7,024 bases of DNA, taken from NCBI GenBank assembly GCA_025934595.1, contig JAICXU010000160.1, forward strand, positions 1 through 7,024, written 5' to 3'. The translations under genes were made by a program, and so were the position numbers. Below the pieces are notes generated by a model. The model was not told the origin of the DNA. It was given only the letters and a program-made list of their open reading frames with translations, and did not search any database. Position 1 is the stretch's first letter. Each line of letters begins with the position of its first letter. This DNA comes from Polyangiaceae bacterium (GTDB lineage Bacteria; Myxococcota_A; Polyangia; Polyangiales; Polyangiaceae). This document shows, in pieces, positions 1 to 5,986 of the stretch.

Positions 1-1
1 G

Positions 2-721
2 GTGCGGTTCCAACCAGGAGGCACCACGTCGTACCAGCTCGAACGACCTCGCAAGGGACGACCTTGGTGGTACGGCATCGGCGGCTCGGGCGATCACGTC
101 TACGTGTGGGGCGCCGGCGCGCTCCTCGAGTTCGATGGTCGCCGCTTCATTCCATTCTCTCCCGACGCGTCGCTCGACAACGGCGAATCGGTGATCGCGC
201 TCGCCGCGGACAACAAAGACATCGCGATGCTCGTGTGTGGCGATCACATGGGCGCCGTCGCACGCTTCAACGGCCGCAAATGGTCGGCGATCAGCGAGCA
301 ACAAGTGCTCGACACCGTGCTCGCCGATCTCGACGTATGGCAACGCGTGCCCATCGTGCTCGCGCGCGACGGCCGCGTATGGCGTGTCGACGCGGACGGC
401 ATGCCGCGTCCGGTGATTTGGGATCGCCGCCAAGAAGCCTTCTTGAATTTCGAAGGGTCCGCCGCGCTGCGCGAGGTTCCTCGACCCACCCTCGCGATCC
501 GCGGATTCGACGGTGGCGCGATGGTCGCGAGCGAAGGCGGCGTCATCGTCGTCGGCTCCGGAGATCCCGTTTTCCATTCTGCCGGCGAGACGCGCGACGA
601 GACGCGTATCGCGCGCGTGGGCGGCGCGAATCCCTCATCGGCGATCGTCGCCATGTGCGGCTCGCACGTGTGGACCTTCCAGCGCGGCGAGCTCAGCGTG
701 CTCGACTTGAAAGATTGGTGA
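2..721 (+). CDS. Beta-propeller-like protein of unknown function (5'-truncated by window edge)
   Basis: I do not recognise a named family. The frame is open from the window edge, and the GTG at position 2 is probably an internal Val, so the 239 residues seen are taken as the C-terminal part of a longer protein. Strand-turn units of the kind found in propeller blades recur: residues 31-50 (VYVWGAGALLEFDGRRF), 75-96 (VCGDHMGAVARFNGRKW), 117-131 (LARDGRVWRVDADG), 172-186 and 215-234 (MCGSHVWTFQRGELSVL). The pairs EFDGRRF/RFNGRKW and RVWRV/HVWTF are the clearest similarities. Spacing of roughly 40-50 residues suggests five blades are visible; this is inference from pattern only. No membrane segment or catalytic motif is visible. 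The stop TGA (719-721) shares one base with the ATG of the downstream M16 peptidase, so the two are probably co-translated. The protein may therefore act with that peptidase, perhaps as an adaptor or sensor, which is a guess from context. Confidence 0.72.
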   Translation: MRFQPGGTTSYQLERPRKGRPWWYGIGGSGDHVYVWGAGALLEFDGRRFIPFSPDASLDNGESVIALAADNKDIAMLVCGDHMGAVARFNGRKWSAISEQQVLDTVLADLDVWQRVPIVLARDGRVWRVDADGMPRPVIWDRRQEAFLNFEGSAALREVPRPTLAIRGFDGGAMVASEGGVIVVGSGDPVFHSAGETRDETRIARVGGANPSSAIVAMCGSHVWTFQRGELSVLDLKDW

Positions 722-2082
722 TGCCGGACCTCCACAAACGTACGAAGCACGAAATCGAAGGCGCCATCTACGAAGGTGCTCTCGCCTTCGCGGGTGGAAT
801 GATCGAGCGCTATCGCTTGAAGAACGGGCTCGAGATCTTGGTGATGGCGGACAAGAGCGCCCCCACCGTGAGCTACTTCACCTGGTACAAGGTCGGCTCG
901 CGTCACGAAAAGCCTGGAAAAACAGGCCTCGCGCATCTCTTCGAACATTTGATGTTCAACGAGACGGAGACCATGAAAGCGGGCGAGTTCGACCGCAAAT
1001 TCGAGGAGAGCGGCGCCGAGACGAACGCCGCGACGTGGTTCGATTGGACGTACTACTACGAGTCGCTGCCCGCCGATCGATTGCCGCTCGCCATCGAGCT
1101 CGAGAGCGATCGCATGGCGCATCTCGTCCTCCGCGAGACGCAAGTCGCGAGCGAAAAGGAGGTCGTCGCGAACGAGCGCCGATTCGTCGTGGACGACAGC
1201 GTCGAGGGCACGGCGAGCGAGCTCCTCTACAAGGTCGCATTCGAGAAGCACCCGTATCACTGGCCCACCATCGGGTGGATGCAGGACATTCTCGGATTTT
1301 CGCCCGAGGATTGCGCGTCGTTCTACGACACATTTTACGCGCCGAACAACGCGACGATCATCGTCGTCGGAGATCTGAAGCCACGCGACGTCGTCACGCG
1401 CATCGTCACGGCCTACGGCGACTTGCCCTCGGCGGCGATCCCGGCCGAGGACTACGCGCCGGAGCCGCAGCAAACCGAGGAACGGCGCGTCAGCATCGCC
1501 CAGCCCACACCTACCGAGAAAATCGTGATGGGGTATCGCGGGCCTGCGTTCGGTGATGCCGATCACGCGGCGCTTTCGCTGCTCATCGAGGTCCTCTTCG
1601 GAGGCCGAGCTTCGCGCATGCACCGAAAGCTCGCGACCGAGCTGGAGATCGCCGCCGAGCTCAAAGGTTGGGTATCTACGTTCCGAGATCCGGGGCTCGT
1701 GGAGATGTACGCGACGGTCCGCGAGGGGAACACGTCGAAGGTCGTGCTGCACGCCATGGATCACGAGCTCGAACGCGTGCGGCGCGAGCTCGTGACCGAA
1801 GAGGAGCTCGCTCGCGCGAAATCACGCATCGAGCTCGCCCTCTTGAGGTCCCTCGAGACTGCGGCAGGAAAGGCCGAGCAGATCGGCCTTTACGCAACCG
1901 TGCTCGGCGATCCGGCCGGAGCCATGTCGCGTCTCGAAAGCTATCGTCGCACGACGGTCGGCGAGCTTCGCATTGCCGCGCGACGACACCTCGTCGATGC
2001 GCGTCGCACTGTGATCTTGGTGACGCCCGAAAACCCGACCGAGGACGCGCCCCGCTCGCCCGTGGATGCCGAGGTTTCATGA
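721..2082 (+). CDS. M16 family zinc metallopeptidase, catalytic (zinc-binding) subunit
   Basis: The 453-residue protein is an M16B-type (processing-peptidase/PqqL-like) zinc endopeptidase of the usual ~430-450-residue two-domain size. The inverted zinc motif HLFEH lies at residues 72-76: H72 and H76 are ligands and E75 is the catalytic base. The distal ligand is probably E152 in VVANERR, about 76 residues on, as the family expects. The flanks GSRHEKPGKTGLAHLFEHLMF and ETNAATWFDWTYYYE are typical of M16. In the second domain, the Arg and Tyr that bind substrate in other M16 enzymes (seven residues apart) align with A305 and A312 (in KLATELEIAAE), so this subunit alone seems to lack substrate anchoring. 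No signal peptide is visible, so it is likely cytoplasmic. The ATG at 721 was chosen because it overlaps the upstream stop (TGATG); no strong Shine-Dalgarno site precedes it. M27 (799) is a possible internal start, just before the conserved RYRLKNGLEIL strand. The gene overlaps the next one by 4 bases. Confidence 0.93.
   Translation: MPDLHKRTKHEIEGAIYEGALAFAGGMIERYRLKNGLEILVMADKSAPTVSYFTWYKVGSRHEKPGKTGLAHLFEHLMFNETETMKAGEFDRKFEESGAETNAATWFDWTYYYESLPADRLPLAIELESDRMAHLVLRETQVASEKEVVANERRFVVDDSVEGTASELLYKVAFEKHPYHWPTIGWMQDILGFSPEDCASFYDTFYAPNNATIIVVGDLKPRDVVTRIVTAYGDLPSAAIPAEDYAPEPQQTEERRVSIAQPTPTEKIVMGYRGPAFGDADHAALSLLIEVLFGGRASRMHRKLATELEIAAELKGWVSTFRDPGLVEMYATVREGNTSKVVLHAMDHELERVRRELVTEEELARAKSRIELALLRSLETAAGKAEQIGLYATVLGDPAGAMSRLESYRRTTVGELRIAARRHLVDARRTVILVTPENPTEDAPRSPVDAEVS
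2071..2074 (+). promoter_or_regulatory. Ribosome binding site for second M16 gene
   Basis: GAGG is followed by four bases (TTTC) and the ATG at 2079. It lies inside the 3' end of the first M16 gene. Together with the ATGA stop/start overlap it supports ATG 2079 over the next in-frame Met at 2097. Confidence 0.45.
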
Positions 2083-3377
2083 CGACACGATTCGAGATGG
2101 ACGGTGCCGTCGTGCTCCTCGAGGAGTCGCACGCGCTGCCCCTCGTTTCGATCACGATCCTGTCGAAGTGCGGCGCGGCTCACGATCCATCGGGAAAAAC
2201 CGGGCTCGCGCGCGTGACGACGCGCCTTTTGCTTCGCGGCGCCGACGGGCTCTCGGCCACCGAGATCGAAGAGAAGCTCGACCTACTCGGCGCCGAGGCG
2301 AGCGACGACACGACGGCGAGCTCGACGGGTCTGCAGGTTCAAGCGATCGCGCGAAACGTCGAAGCGCTCGCGGACTTGCTCTCGCGCATCGTCGGCGCGC
2401 CTTCGCTGACCGAAGAAGAGCTCGCACGATTGCTCCGTGAGATGGACGCCGAGCAGCTCGAGCAACGCGACGACGACCGCACGCTCGCCGAACGCGGGCT
2501 TCGCCGTGCCGTATTCGGCGACCACGCCTACGGACGCGTGACGACGCGGGAAAGCCTCTCGAAGATTCGTCTCGACGACGTTCGTGGATTTCACTCTCGC
2601 TTCTTCACACGCAAGAACATCATCCTCTCGATCGCCGGCGACGTGACGCCCGACCAGGCTCGTCGTCTCGCCGATCGCATGCTCTCGCGCGTGCCGCCCG
2701 GTGAGCCCGTCCCCGATCCGACGCCCGAGCCCGTGCAGAAGGTCGGACGGCGCCTCCTCTTCGTCGACAAACCGGAGCGAACGCAAACGCAAATCTTCGT
2801 CGGCTCGCTCGGAACATCGGCGCACGACGCCGATCACTACGACCTCGTCGTCGGCGACGCCGTTCTCGGCGGCAGCTTCACGTCACGCTTGATGCGCGAG
2901 GTTCGCTCGAAACGCGGCTGGTCGTACGGCGCGTCGTCTCGGCTCGACATGGGTCGGAAGCGCCAATGGTTTTACGCGCACACGTTTCCGAAGTCCGACG
3001 ACGCCGCGCCGTGCATCGCGCTGGAGCTCGATTTGCTGGAAAAATGGGCGAAAAAGGGCATCACGCCGCGCGAGCACGCGTTCATCAAGAAGTTCCTCGT
3101 GCGCGGCTATGCGTTCGACATCGACACGGCATCGAAGCGCGTGCAGATGGCGGAGGACATCGAAGCCTTCGATTGGCCCGCCGATCATCACACCGCGTTC
3201 GTCGCGAAGATCAAGGCGTCCGAATTGGGCGCCGTCAATGCCGCGATCGAGCTTCGGATCAAGCCCGCCGACATGGCCATCGTCGTCGTCGGAACGGCCT
3301 CCGAGATCTTGAGCAAGGTGCAGGCCGCGATCCCCGGGCTCGCGTCCACGGAAGTGATCTCGTTCGAAGACGTGTGA
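2079..3377 (+). CDS. M16 family peptidase-like protein, non-catalytic (substrate-binding) subunit
   Basis: This 432-residue protein has the M16 two-domain layout but no zinc site. In GKTGLARVTTRLLLRG, the segment RVTTR (residues 45-49) occupies the place of HxxEH, so both His ligands and the catalytic Glu are lost. The second domain keeps the M16 substrate-binding signature: GGSFTSRLMREVRSKRGWSYG, with R276 and Y283 seven residues apart, matching the Arg/Tyr pair of insulin-degrading enzyme and of bacterial M16 partner subunits. Family knowledge: many bacteria encode adjacent active and inactive M16 subunits that form a heterodimer, with the inactive one supplying the Arg/Tyr pair. The ATGA overlap (2079-2082) with the catalytic-subunit gene gives the coupled expression expected for a 1:1 complex. 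No signal peptide is visible. The product is likely a cytoplasmic partner of the upstream protease; its substrate is unknown. Confidence 0.92.
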   Translation: MTTRFEMDGAVVLLEESHALPLVSITILSKCGAAHDPSGKTGLARVTTRLLLRGADGLSATEIEEKLDLLGAEASDDTTASSTGLQVQAIARNVEALADLLSRIVGAPSLTEEELARLLREMDAEQLEQRDDDRTLAERGLRRAVFGDHAYGRVTTRESLSKIRLDDVRGFHSRFFTRKNIILSIAGDVTPDQARRLADRMLSRVPPGEPVPDPTPEPVQKVGRRLLFVDKPERTQTQIFVGSLGTSAHDADHYDLVVGDAVLGGSFTSRLMREVRSKRGWSYGASSRLDMGRKRQWFYAHTFPKSDDAAPCIALELDLLEKWAKKGITPREHAFIKKFLVRGYAFDIDTASKRVQMAEDIEAFDWPADHHTAFVAKIKASELGAVNAAIELRIKPADMAIVVVGTASEILSKVQAAIPGLASTEVISFEDV

Positions 3378-3393
3378 GCGAGCGACACGCTCA
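3375..3393. terminator. Inverted repeat holding both convergent stop codons (possible bidirectional terminator)
   Basis: TGAGCG (3375-3380) and CGCTCA (3388-3393) form a perfect 6-bp inverted repeat with a 7-nt loop. The TGA of the plus-strand M16 gene is the first three bases of the left arm. The TCA (TGA on the minus strand) ending the biotin carboxylase gene is the last three bases of the right arm. There is no T-tract on either side, so it is not a canonical intrinsic terminator. Its role in ending convergent transcripts is inferred from position alone. Confidence 0.3.
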
Positions 3394-4785
3394 GCGCTTC
3401 GCGAGCTTTTCGGCGAAGCTCGTGTCGTAGCGGGCGCCGACGAATTCGTCGCTCGCGAGCGCCTTGCGCAAGAATTCGCGATTCGTGACGCACGGCGCGA
3501 TGGTCGTCCGTGCGAGCGCGGCGTCCAGCTCGGCGATGGCTTTTTGGCGCGTCTCTCCCCACGCGACGACCTTCGCGATCATCGGATCGTAGAACGGCGT
3601 CACGACGCTACCGGCGGCGACGGCGGACTCGATGCGGAGCGTGTCCGTGAATTTTTCACCGTTGCCTGCCCATACGAGCTCGTCGATTTTTCCAGGCTTC
3701 GGAATGAAGCCTTTGCTCGGATCCTCGGCGTAGACGCGCGCCTCGATCGCGTGGCCTTTCGGCTTGATTTCAGCCAAATTCGGCAGCGCGTCGCCCGCGG
3801 CCACCCGCAGCTGCAGCTCGACGAGATCGAGGCCCGTGACCATCTTGGTGACGGGGTGCTCGACCTGCAAGCGAGCATTGACCTCGAGAAAAAATAAGTT
3901 GCCGTCCGCGTCGGCGATGAACTCGCACGTGCCCGCGCCGACGTAGCCGACGCTCTTCACGACGCGCAGCGCGGCATCGAACAAATCGCGGCGACGTTTC
4001 TCGCCGGCGTCCCCTTCGAAAAAATGGGCGGCCGACGGCGTCTCTTCGACGATTTTCTGGTGACGGCGCTGCAAGCTGCATTCGCGCTCGCCGAGCGCGT
4101 ACGCGTTTCCGTGTGTGTCGCACATCACTTGAACCTCGATGTGACGCGGCTCGCTCACGTAGCGCTCGAGATACACGCGCGCGTCGGCGAACGACGCCTT
4201 GCCGCGATCGGAGCAGCTTTGCAGCGCGCGCTCCATCTGCGCTTCCTCGCGGACGACCTGCATGCCGATGCCGCCTCCGCCGCCGACGGCCTTGACGACG
4301 ATCGGATATCCCACGCCCGCCGCGATCTGTTTCGCGTGCGCGAGACCTTCGGGCGTGCCGACGGCGATGGGCTCGTTCGTTCCGGGCACGGGCTTCGTCC
4401 CCGCGGCGAGCGCGACGTGACGCGCTTTCATTTTGTCGCCGAACGCATCGAGCGTGTCGGCGTTCGGGCCCACGAACGTGACGCCGCGGTCGCGAACTGC
4501 GCGCGCAAAGCTCGATTTTTCGCTCAAAAATCCATATCCGGGATGCACCGCGCTGGCCTTCGTCTTCTCGATCGCGGCGAGGATCGCCTCCACGTTCAGA
4601 TACGAATCTTTCGCCGGCGCGGGGCCGATCGCGACCGATTCGTCCGCGTCTTTCACGTGCGGCGCGTCTTTGTCCGCCTCGGAATACACGGCGACGGTGC
4701 GAATTCCGAGACGCTTGCACGTGCGCATCACACGACGAGCGATCTCGCCGCGGTTCGCGATGAGGACTTTTTCGAAGAGAGGCAT
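3391..4785 (-). CDS. accC: Biotin carboxylase subunit of an acyl-CoA (acetyl-/propionyl-CoA) carboxylase
   Basis: The 464-residue ATP-grasp enzyme carboxylates the biotin of a separate carrier protein, using ATP and bicarbonate. Its length is close to stand-alone AccC (about 450), and it ends after the biotin carboxylase C-terminal domain, with no biotinyl (MKM) domain. Signatures in order: N-terminal VLIANRGEIARR (8-19), HPGYGFLSE (81-89), K118 and K165 (ATP/lysine sites), Gly-rich lid loop GGGGGIGM (168-175), E207, H215, QRRHQKIVEE (239-248), E288, E301, N303-R305-Q307-V308-E309 (NARLQVEH, bicarbonate and catalysis) and R350 (IEARVYAED). All main catalytic residues are present. The lid loop has Ile173 where E. 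coli AccC has Arg, as I recall for some acyl-CoA carboxylase alpha chains. ATG 4785 is chosen because MPLFEKVLIANRGEIA matches the family N-terminus and AGAGAGG precedes it; a TTG at 4803 would add six residues. The gene lies 42 bp after the lipoprotein gene. Acetyl- versus propionyl- or methylcrotonyl-CoA specificity is set by the carboxyltransferase, which is not in view. Confidence 0.93.
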   Translation of the reverse strand: MPLFEKVLIANRGEIARRVMRTCKRLGIRTVAVYSEADKDAPHVKDADESVAIGPAPAKDSYLNVEAILAAIEKTKASAVHPGYGFLSEKSSFARAVRDRGVTFVGPNADTLDAFGDKMKARHVALAAGTKPVPGTNEPIAVGTPEGLAHAKQIAAGVGYPIVVKAVGGGGGIGMQVVREEAQMERALQSCSDRGKASFADARVYLERYVSEPRHIEVQVMCDTHGNAYALGERECSLQRRHQKIVEETPSAAHFFEGDAGEKRRRDLFDAALRVVKSVGYVGAGTCEFIADADGNLFFLEVNARLQVEHPVTKMVTGLDLVELQLRVAAGDALPNLAEIKPKGHAIEARVYAEDPSKGFIPKPGKIDELVWAGNGEKFTDTLRIESAVAAGSVVTPFYDPMIAKVVAWGETRQKAIAELDAALARTTIAPCVTNREFLRKALASDEFVGARYDTSFAEKLAKR

Positions 4786-4787
4786 GG

Positions 4788-4796
4788 CCTCTCTCT
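4788..4796 (-). promoter_or_regulatory. Probable ribosome binding site of biotin carboxylase gene
   Basis: The minus strand reads AGAGAGAGG followed by two bases (CC) and ATG at 4785. The purine tract is close to the start but favours ATG 4785. The TTG at 4803 has only AT-rich repeat sequence before it. Confidence 0.4.
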
Positions 4797-4798
4797 TT

Positions 4799-4824
4799 AT
4801 CAAATCGACGACACAATCAAATCG
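4799..4824 (-). repeat. Direct repeat CGATTTGAT x2 in lipoprotein-biotin carboxylase spacer
   Basis: On the minus strand CGATTTGAT occurs at 4824-4816 and again at 4807-4799, a period of 17 bp. It fills most of the 42-bp spacer just upstream of the biotin carboxylase start and is A+T-rich relative to the surrounding coding DNA. It could be an operator-like site, part of a promoter, or chance; no regulator is identifiable. Confidence 0.45.
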
Positions 4825-4827
4825 CGA

Positions 4828-5874
4828 TCACGGGAACGTACAGAGCGGCTGACAATTGGCGCCGTCGCAACGTCCCAAGCACACGTGGTCGATGCCGGTG
4901 TTCGGGGCGCCGCACCCTTCGGCTGCACTATTGGCCAAGCTCGGGGCGCACGTTCCGGTCGCGCCCGGCGGCGCGCCGCCATCGTTGGGAGGCACGATTT
5001 TCTGATCGCAGAAGAGACCGGTGTTGCAGTCTTCCGACGTGTGGCAGTAGCCGCCGGCGGCGTAGCGAGGTCCGGGCAGGGGTGGCGGGCTGCAGCGTTG
5101 ATCGAGACAAAGGCCACCATTTCCGCACATGGGATCGGACGTGCAGCCCGCGTCTTCGACGATCAATGTCGGCTGGCAATTGCCGTTTGCGCAGTACAGA
5201 TTTCCGGAGCACGACTGGCCCGGAGAAATCGCGAAGTCGACGGGCGGTGCTCCCGAGCCCGAGGCAACGCCGCAGGTTCCGTTTTGCGGAGCGGGAGTTT
5301 GGCACTTGCCGTCGGCCGTGTCCGAGTAGCCGATGCACACGGTGCCCGGCGTGCAATCGAAGTCGCCCGCGCAGGGATCGTTCTCCTCGCCTTTGCCGAT
5401 GAAGGCGGTCGCGCACGAGGGGCTCAGCACGTCGATGCTGCGGTATTTGTCGAGGCCGCCGCATGCTCCGGCGTCTGCGCTGAAGACCGCGGCGTATCCG
5501 TTGAGACACGCGTCGAAGTCCTGCGACTTCGGCGAGGTGCGATGCTGACCGATGGATCGCTCGAGCGTCTGCTCGCATTTCGTCGTGTAGCTGGCGGCGT
5601 TCTTGAAGAGGTCGACCGAGAGAGAGCTGGTTTCTGCGACCGAGCAGCAACTCGCGACCGCGTTGCGAATCAAACCGAGCGTGCCCTCGCAAAATGCGGT
5701 GCCCTGGCCCAATGCCGGATCGGGAGCGTCCACGCCGGTGTCGTATCGGATCGGAACGTCGGGGCCTGCGTCGTACGGGACGATGCTGTCATCGCTGTCA
5801 TCACCGCCGCCACAAGCCCAAAGAATTCCGCTCGCGCTGAGTGCCGTCAACGTAAGAAGAGGAAGCTTCTTCAT
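4828..5874 (-). CDS. Secreted Cys-rich lipoprotein with C-x5-C repeats
   Basis: No named family is recognised. The 348-residue product starts with a clear lipoprotein signal: MKK, a hydrophobic stretch (L4-W19) and a lipobox ending LWA-C21. Gly at +2 gives no inner-membrane retention signal, so a surface or outer-membrane site is likely. A disordered Asp/Pro-rich linker (25-56) follows. Apart from C21 there are 28 Cys, an even number fitting up to 14 disulfides. Residues 62-154 hold a sparser Cys set (62, 76, 77, 100, 123, 138, 154). From 168 on, a C-x5-C-x4-5-C unit repeats: 168/174/180, 222/228/233, 244/250/256/261 and 277/283/289, with motifs such as CAGDFDCTPGTVC and CHTSEDCNTGLFC. Such small Cys modules are common in surface lipoproteins of Myxococcota; binding or adhesion is a guess. 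The start is supported by GAGGAG six bases upstream. It is preceded by the RND pump gene (112 bp) and followed by biotin carboxylase (42 bp), all on the same strand. Confidence 0.88.
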   Translation of the reverse strand: MKKLPLLTLTALSASGILWACGGGDDSDDSIVPYDAGPDVPIRYDTGVDAPDPALGQGTAFCEGTLGLIRNAVASCCSVAETSSLSVDLFKNAASYTTKCEQTLERSIGQHRTSPKSQDFDACLNGYAAVFSADAGACGGLDKYRSIDVLSPSCATAFIGKGEENDPCAGDFDCTPGTVCIGYSDTADGKCQTPAPQNGTCGVASGSGAPPVDFAISPGQSCSGNLYCANGNCQPTLIVEDAGCTSDPMCGNGGLCLDQRCSPPPLPGPRYAAGGYCHTSEDCNTGLFCDQKIVPPNDGGAPPGATGTCAPSLANSAAEGCGAPNTGIDHVCLGRCDGANCQPLCTFP

Positions 5875-5880
5875 TTGGAT

Positions 5881-5886
5881 CTCCTC
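5881..5886 (-). promoter_or_regulatory. Ribosome binding site of the lipoprotein gene
   Basis: The minus strand reads GAGGAG, six bases (ATCCAA), then ATG at 5874. This is the best Shine-Dalgarno match in the window, and it fixes the lipoprotein start at the residue that gives a proper signal peptide. Confidence 0.7.
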
Positions 5887-5899
5887 GACCTTCAGACTA

Positions 5900-5915
5900 C
5901 CGGGTTTTTTCCGGG
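5900..5915. repeat. CCGGG-T6-CCGGG direct repeat in the RND-lipoprotein spacer
   Basis: On the plus strand CCGGG (5900-5904) and CCGGG (5911-5915) flank six T residues; the minus strand, which is the gene strand, reads CCCGG-A6-CCCGG. The inner CCGG/CCGG can also pair as a weak 4-bp stem. The rest of the 112-bp spacer (5875-5986) holds the lipoprotein ribosome site, another A6 tract (minus strand, 5968-5973) and no convincing -35/-10 pair or U-tract terminator for the pump gene. Confidence 0.3.
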
Positions 5916-5986
5916 ACCGCTAAGGTTCGACGAGGGTCGCTCGAGACGCGTGCAAGCGTAGGCGCCATTTTTTCGAGCCACGGCCA

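Noticed and set aside
2..4. GTG at the left edge as a true start codon
   Set aside because: The frame is open to the edge with no ribosome site visible, and the protein seems to begin mid-domain, so it is better called partial.
64..720. In-frame upstream extension of the first M16 gene to an ATG at 64
   Set aside because: The added 219 residues are Arg-rich and overlap the propeller-like gene in another frame. M16 homology begins just after 721, where an ATG overlaps the preceding stop.
244..1764. 506-codon open frame on the minus strand across the propeller-like and M16 genes
   Set aside because: Its product is an Arg-rich low-complexity translation with no family features, and it is antisense to the HLFEH-bearing M16 gene. 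It is a shadow of codon bias.
1668..2078. In-frame upstream extension of the second M16 gene
   Set aside because: The extension is Arg-rich shadow sequence over the first M16 gene. ATG 2079 has a GAGG site and the ATGA overlap.
4786..4803. TTG start for biotin carboxylase adding MIKREA
   Set aside because: It lies inside the direct repeat without a ribosome site. ATG 4785 matches the family N-terminus.
3770..4816. 348-codon minus-strand frame overlapping the biotin carboxylase gene in another frame
   Set aside because: It is almost wholly Arg/Gly-rich with no motif, while the other frame contains all the biotin carboxylase signatures.
4024..5961. 645-codon open frame on the plus strand opposite the biotin carboxylase and lipoprotein genes
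   Set aside because: It is antisense to two well-supported genes. Its product is Arg/Ala-rich without motifs, as expected from G+C-biased codons read on the opposite strand.
5961..5986. Intrinsic terminator after the RND gene
   Set aside because: The T6 run lies on the plus strand, so the minus-strand transcript would carry A6. No strong stem precedes it.
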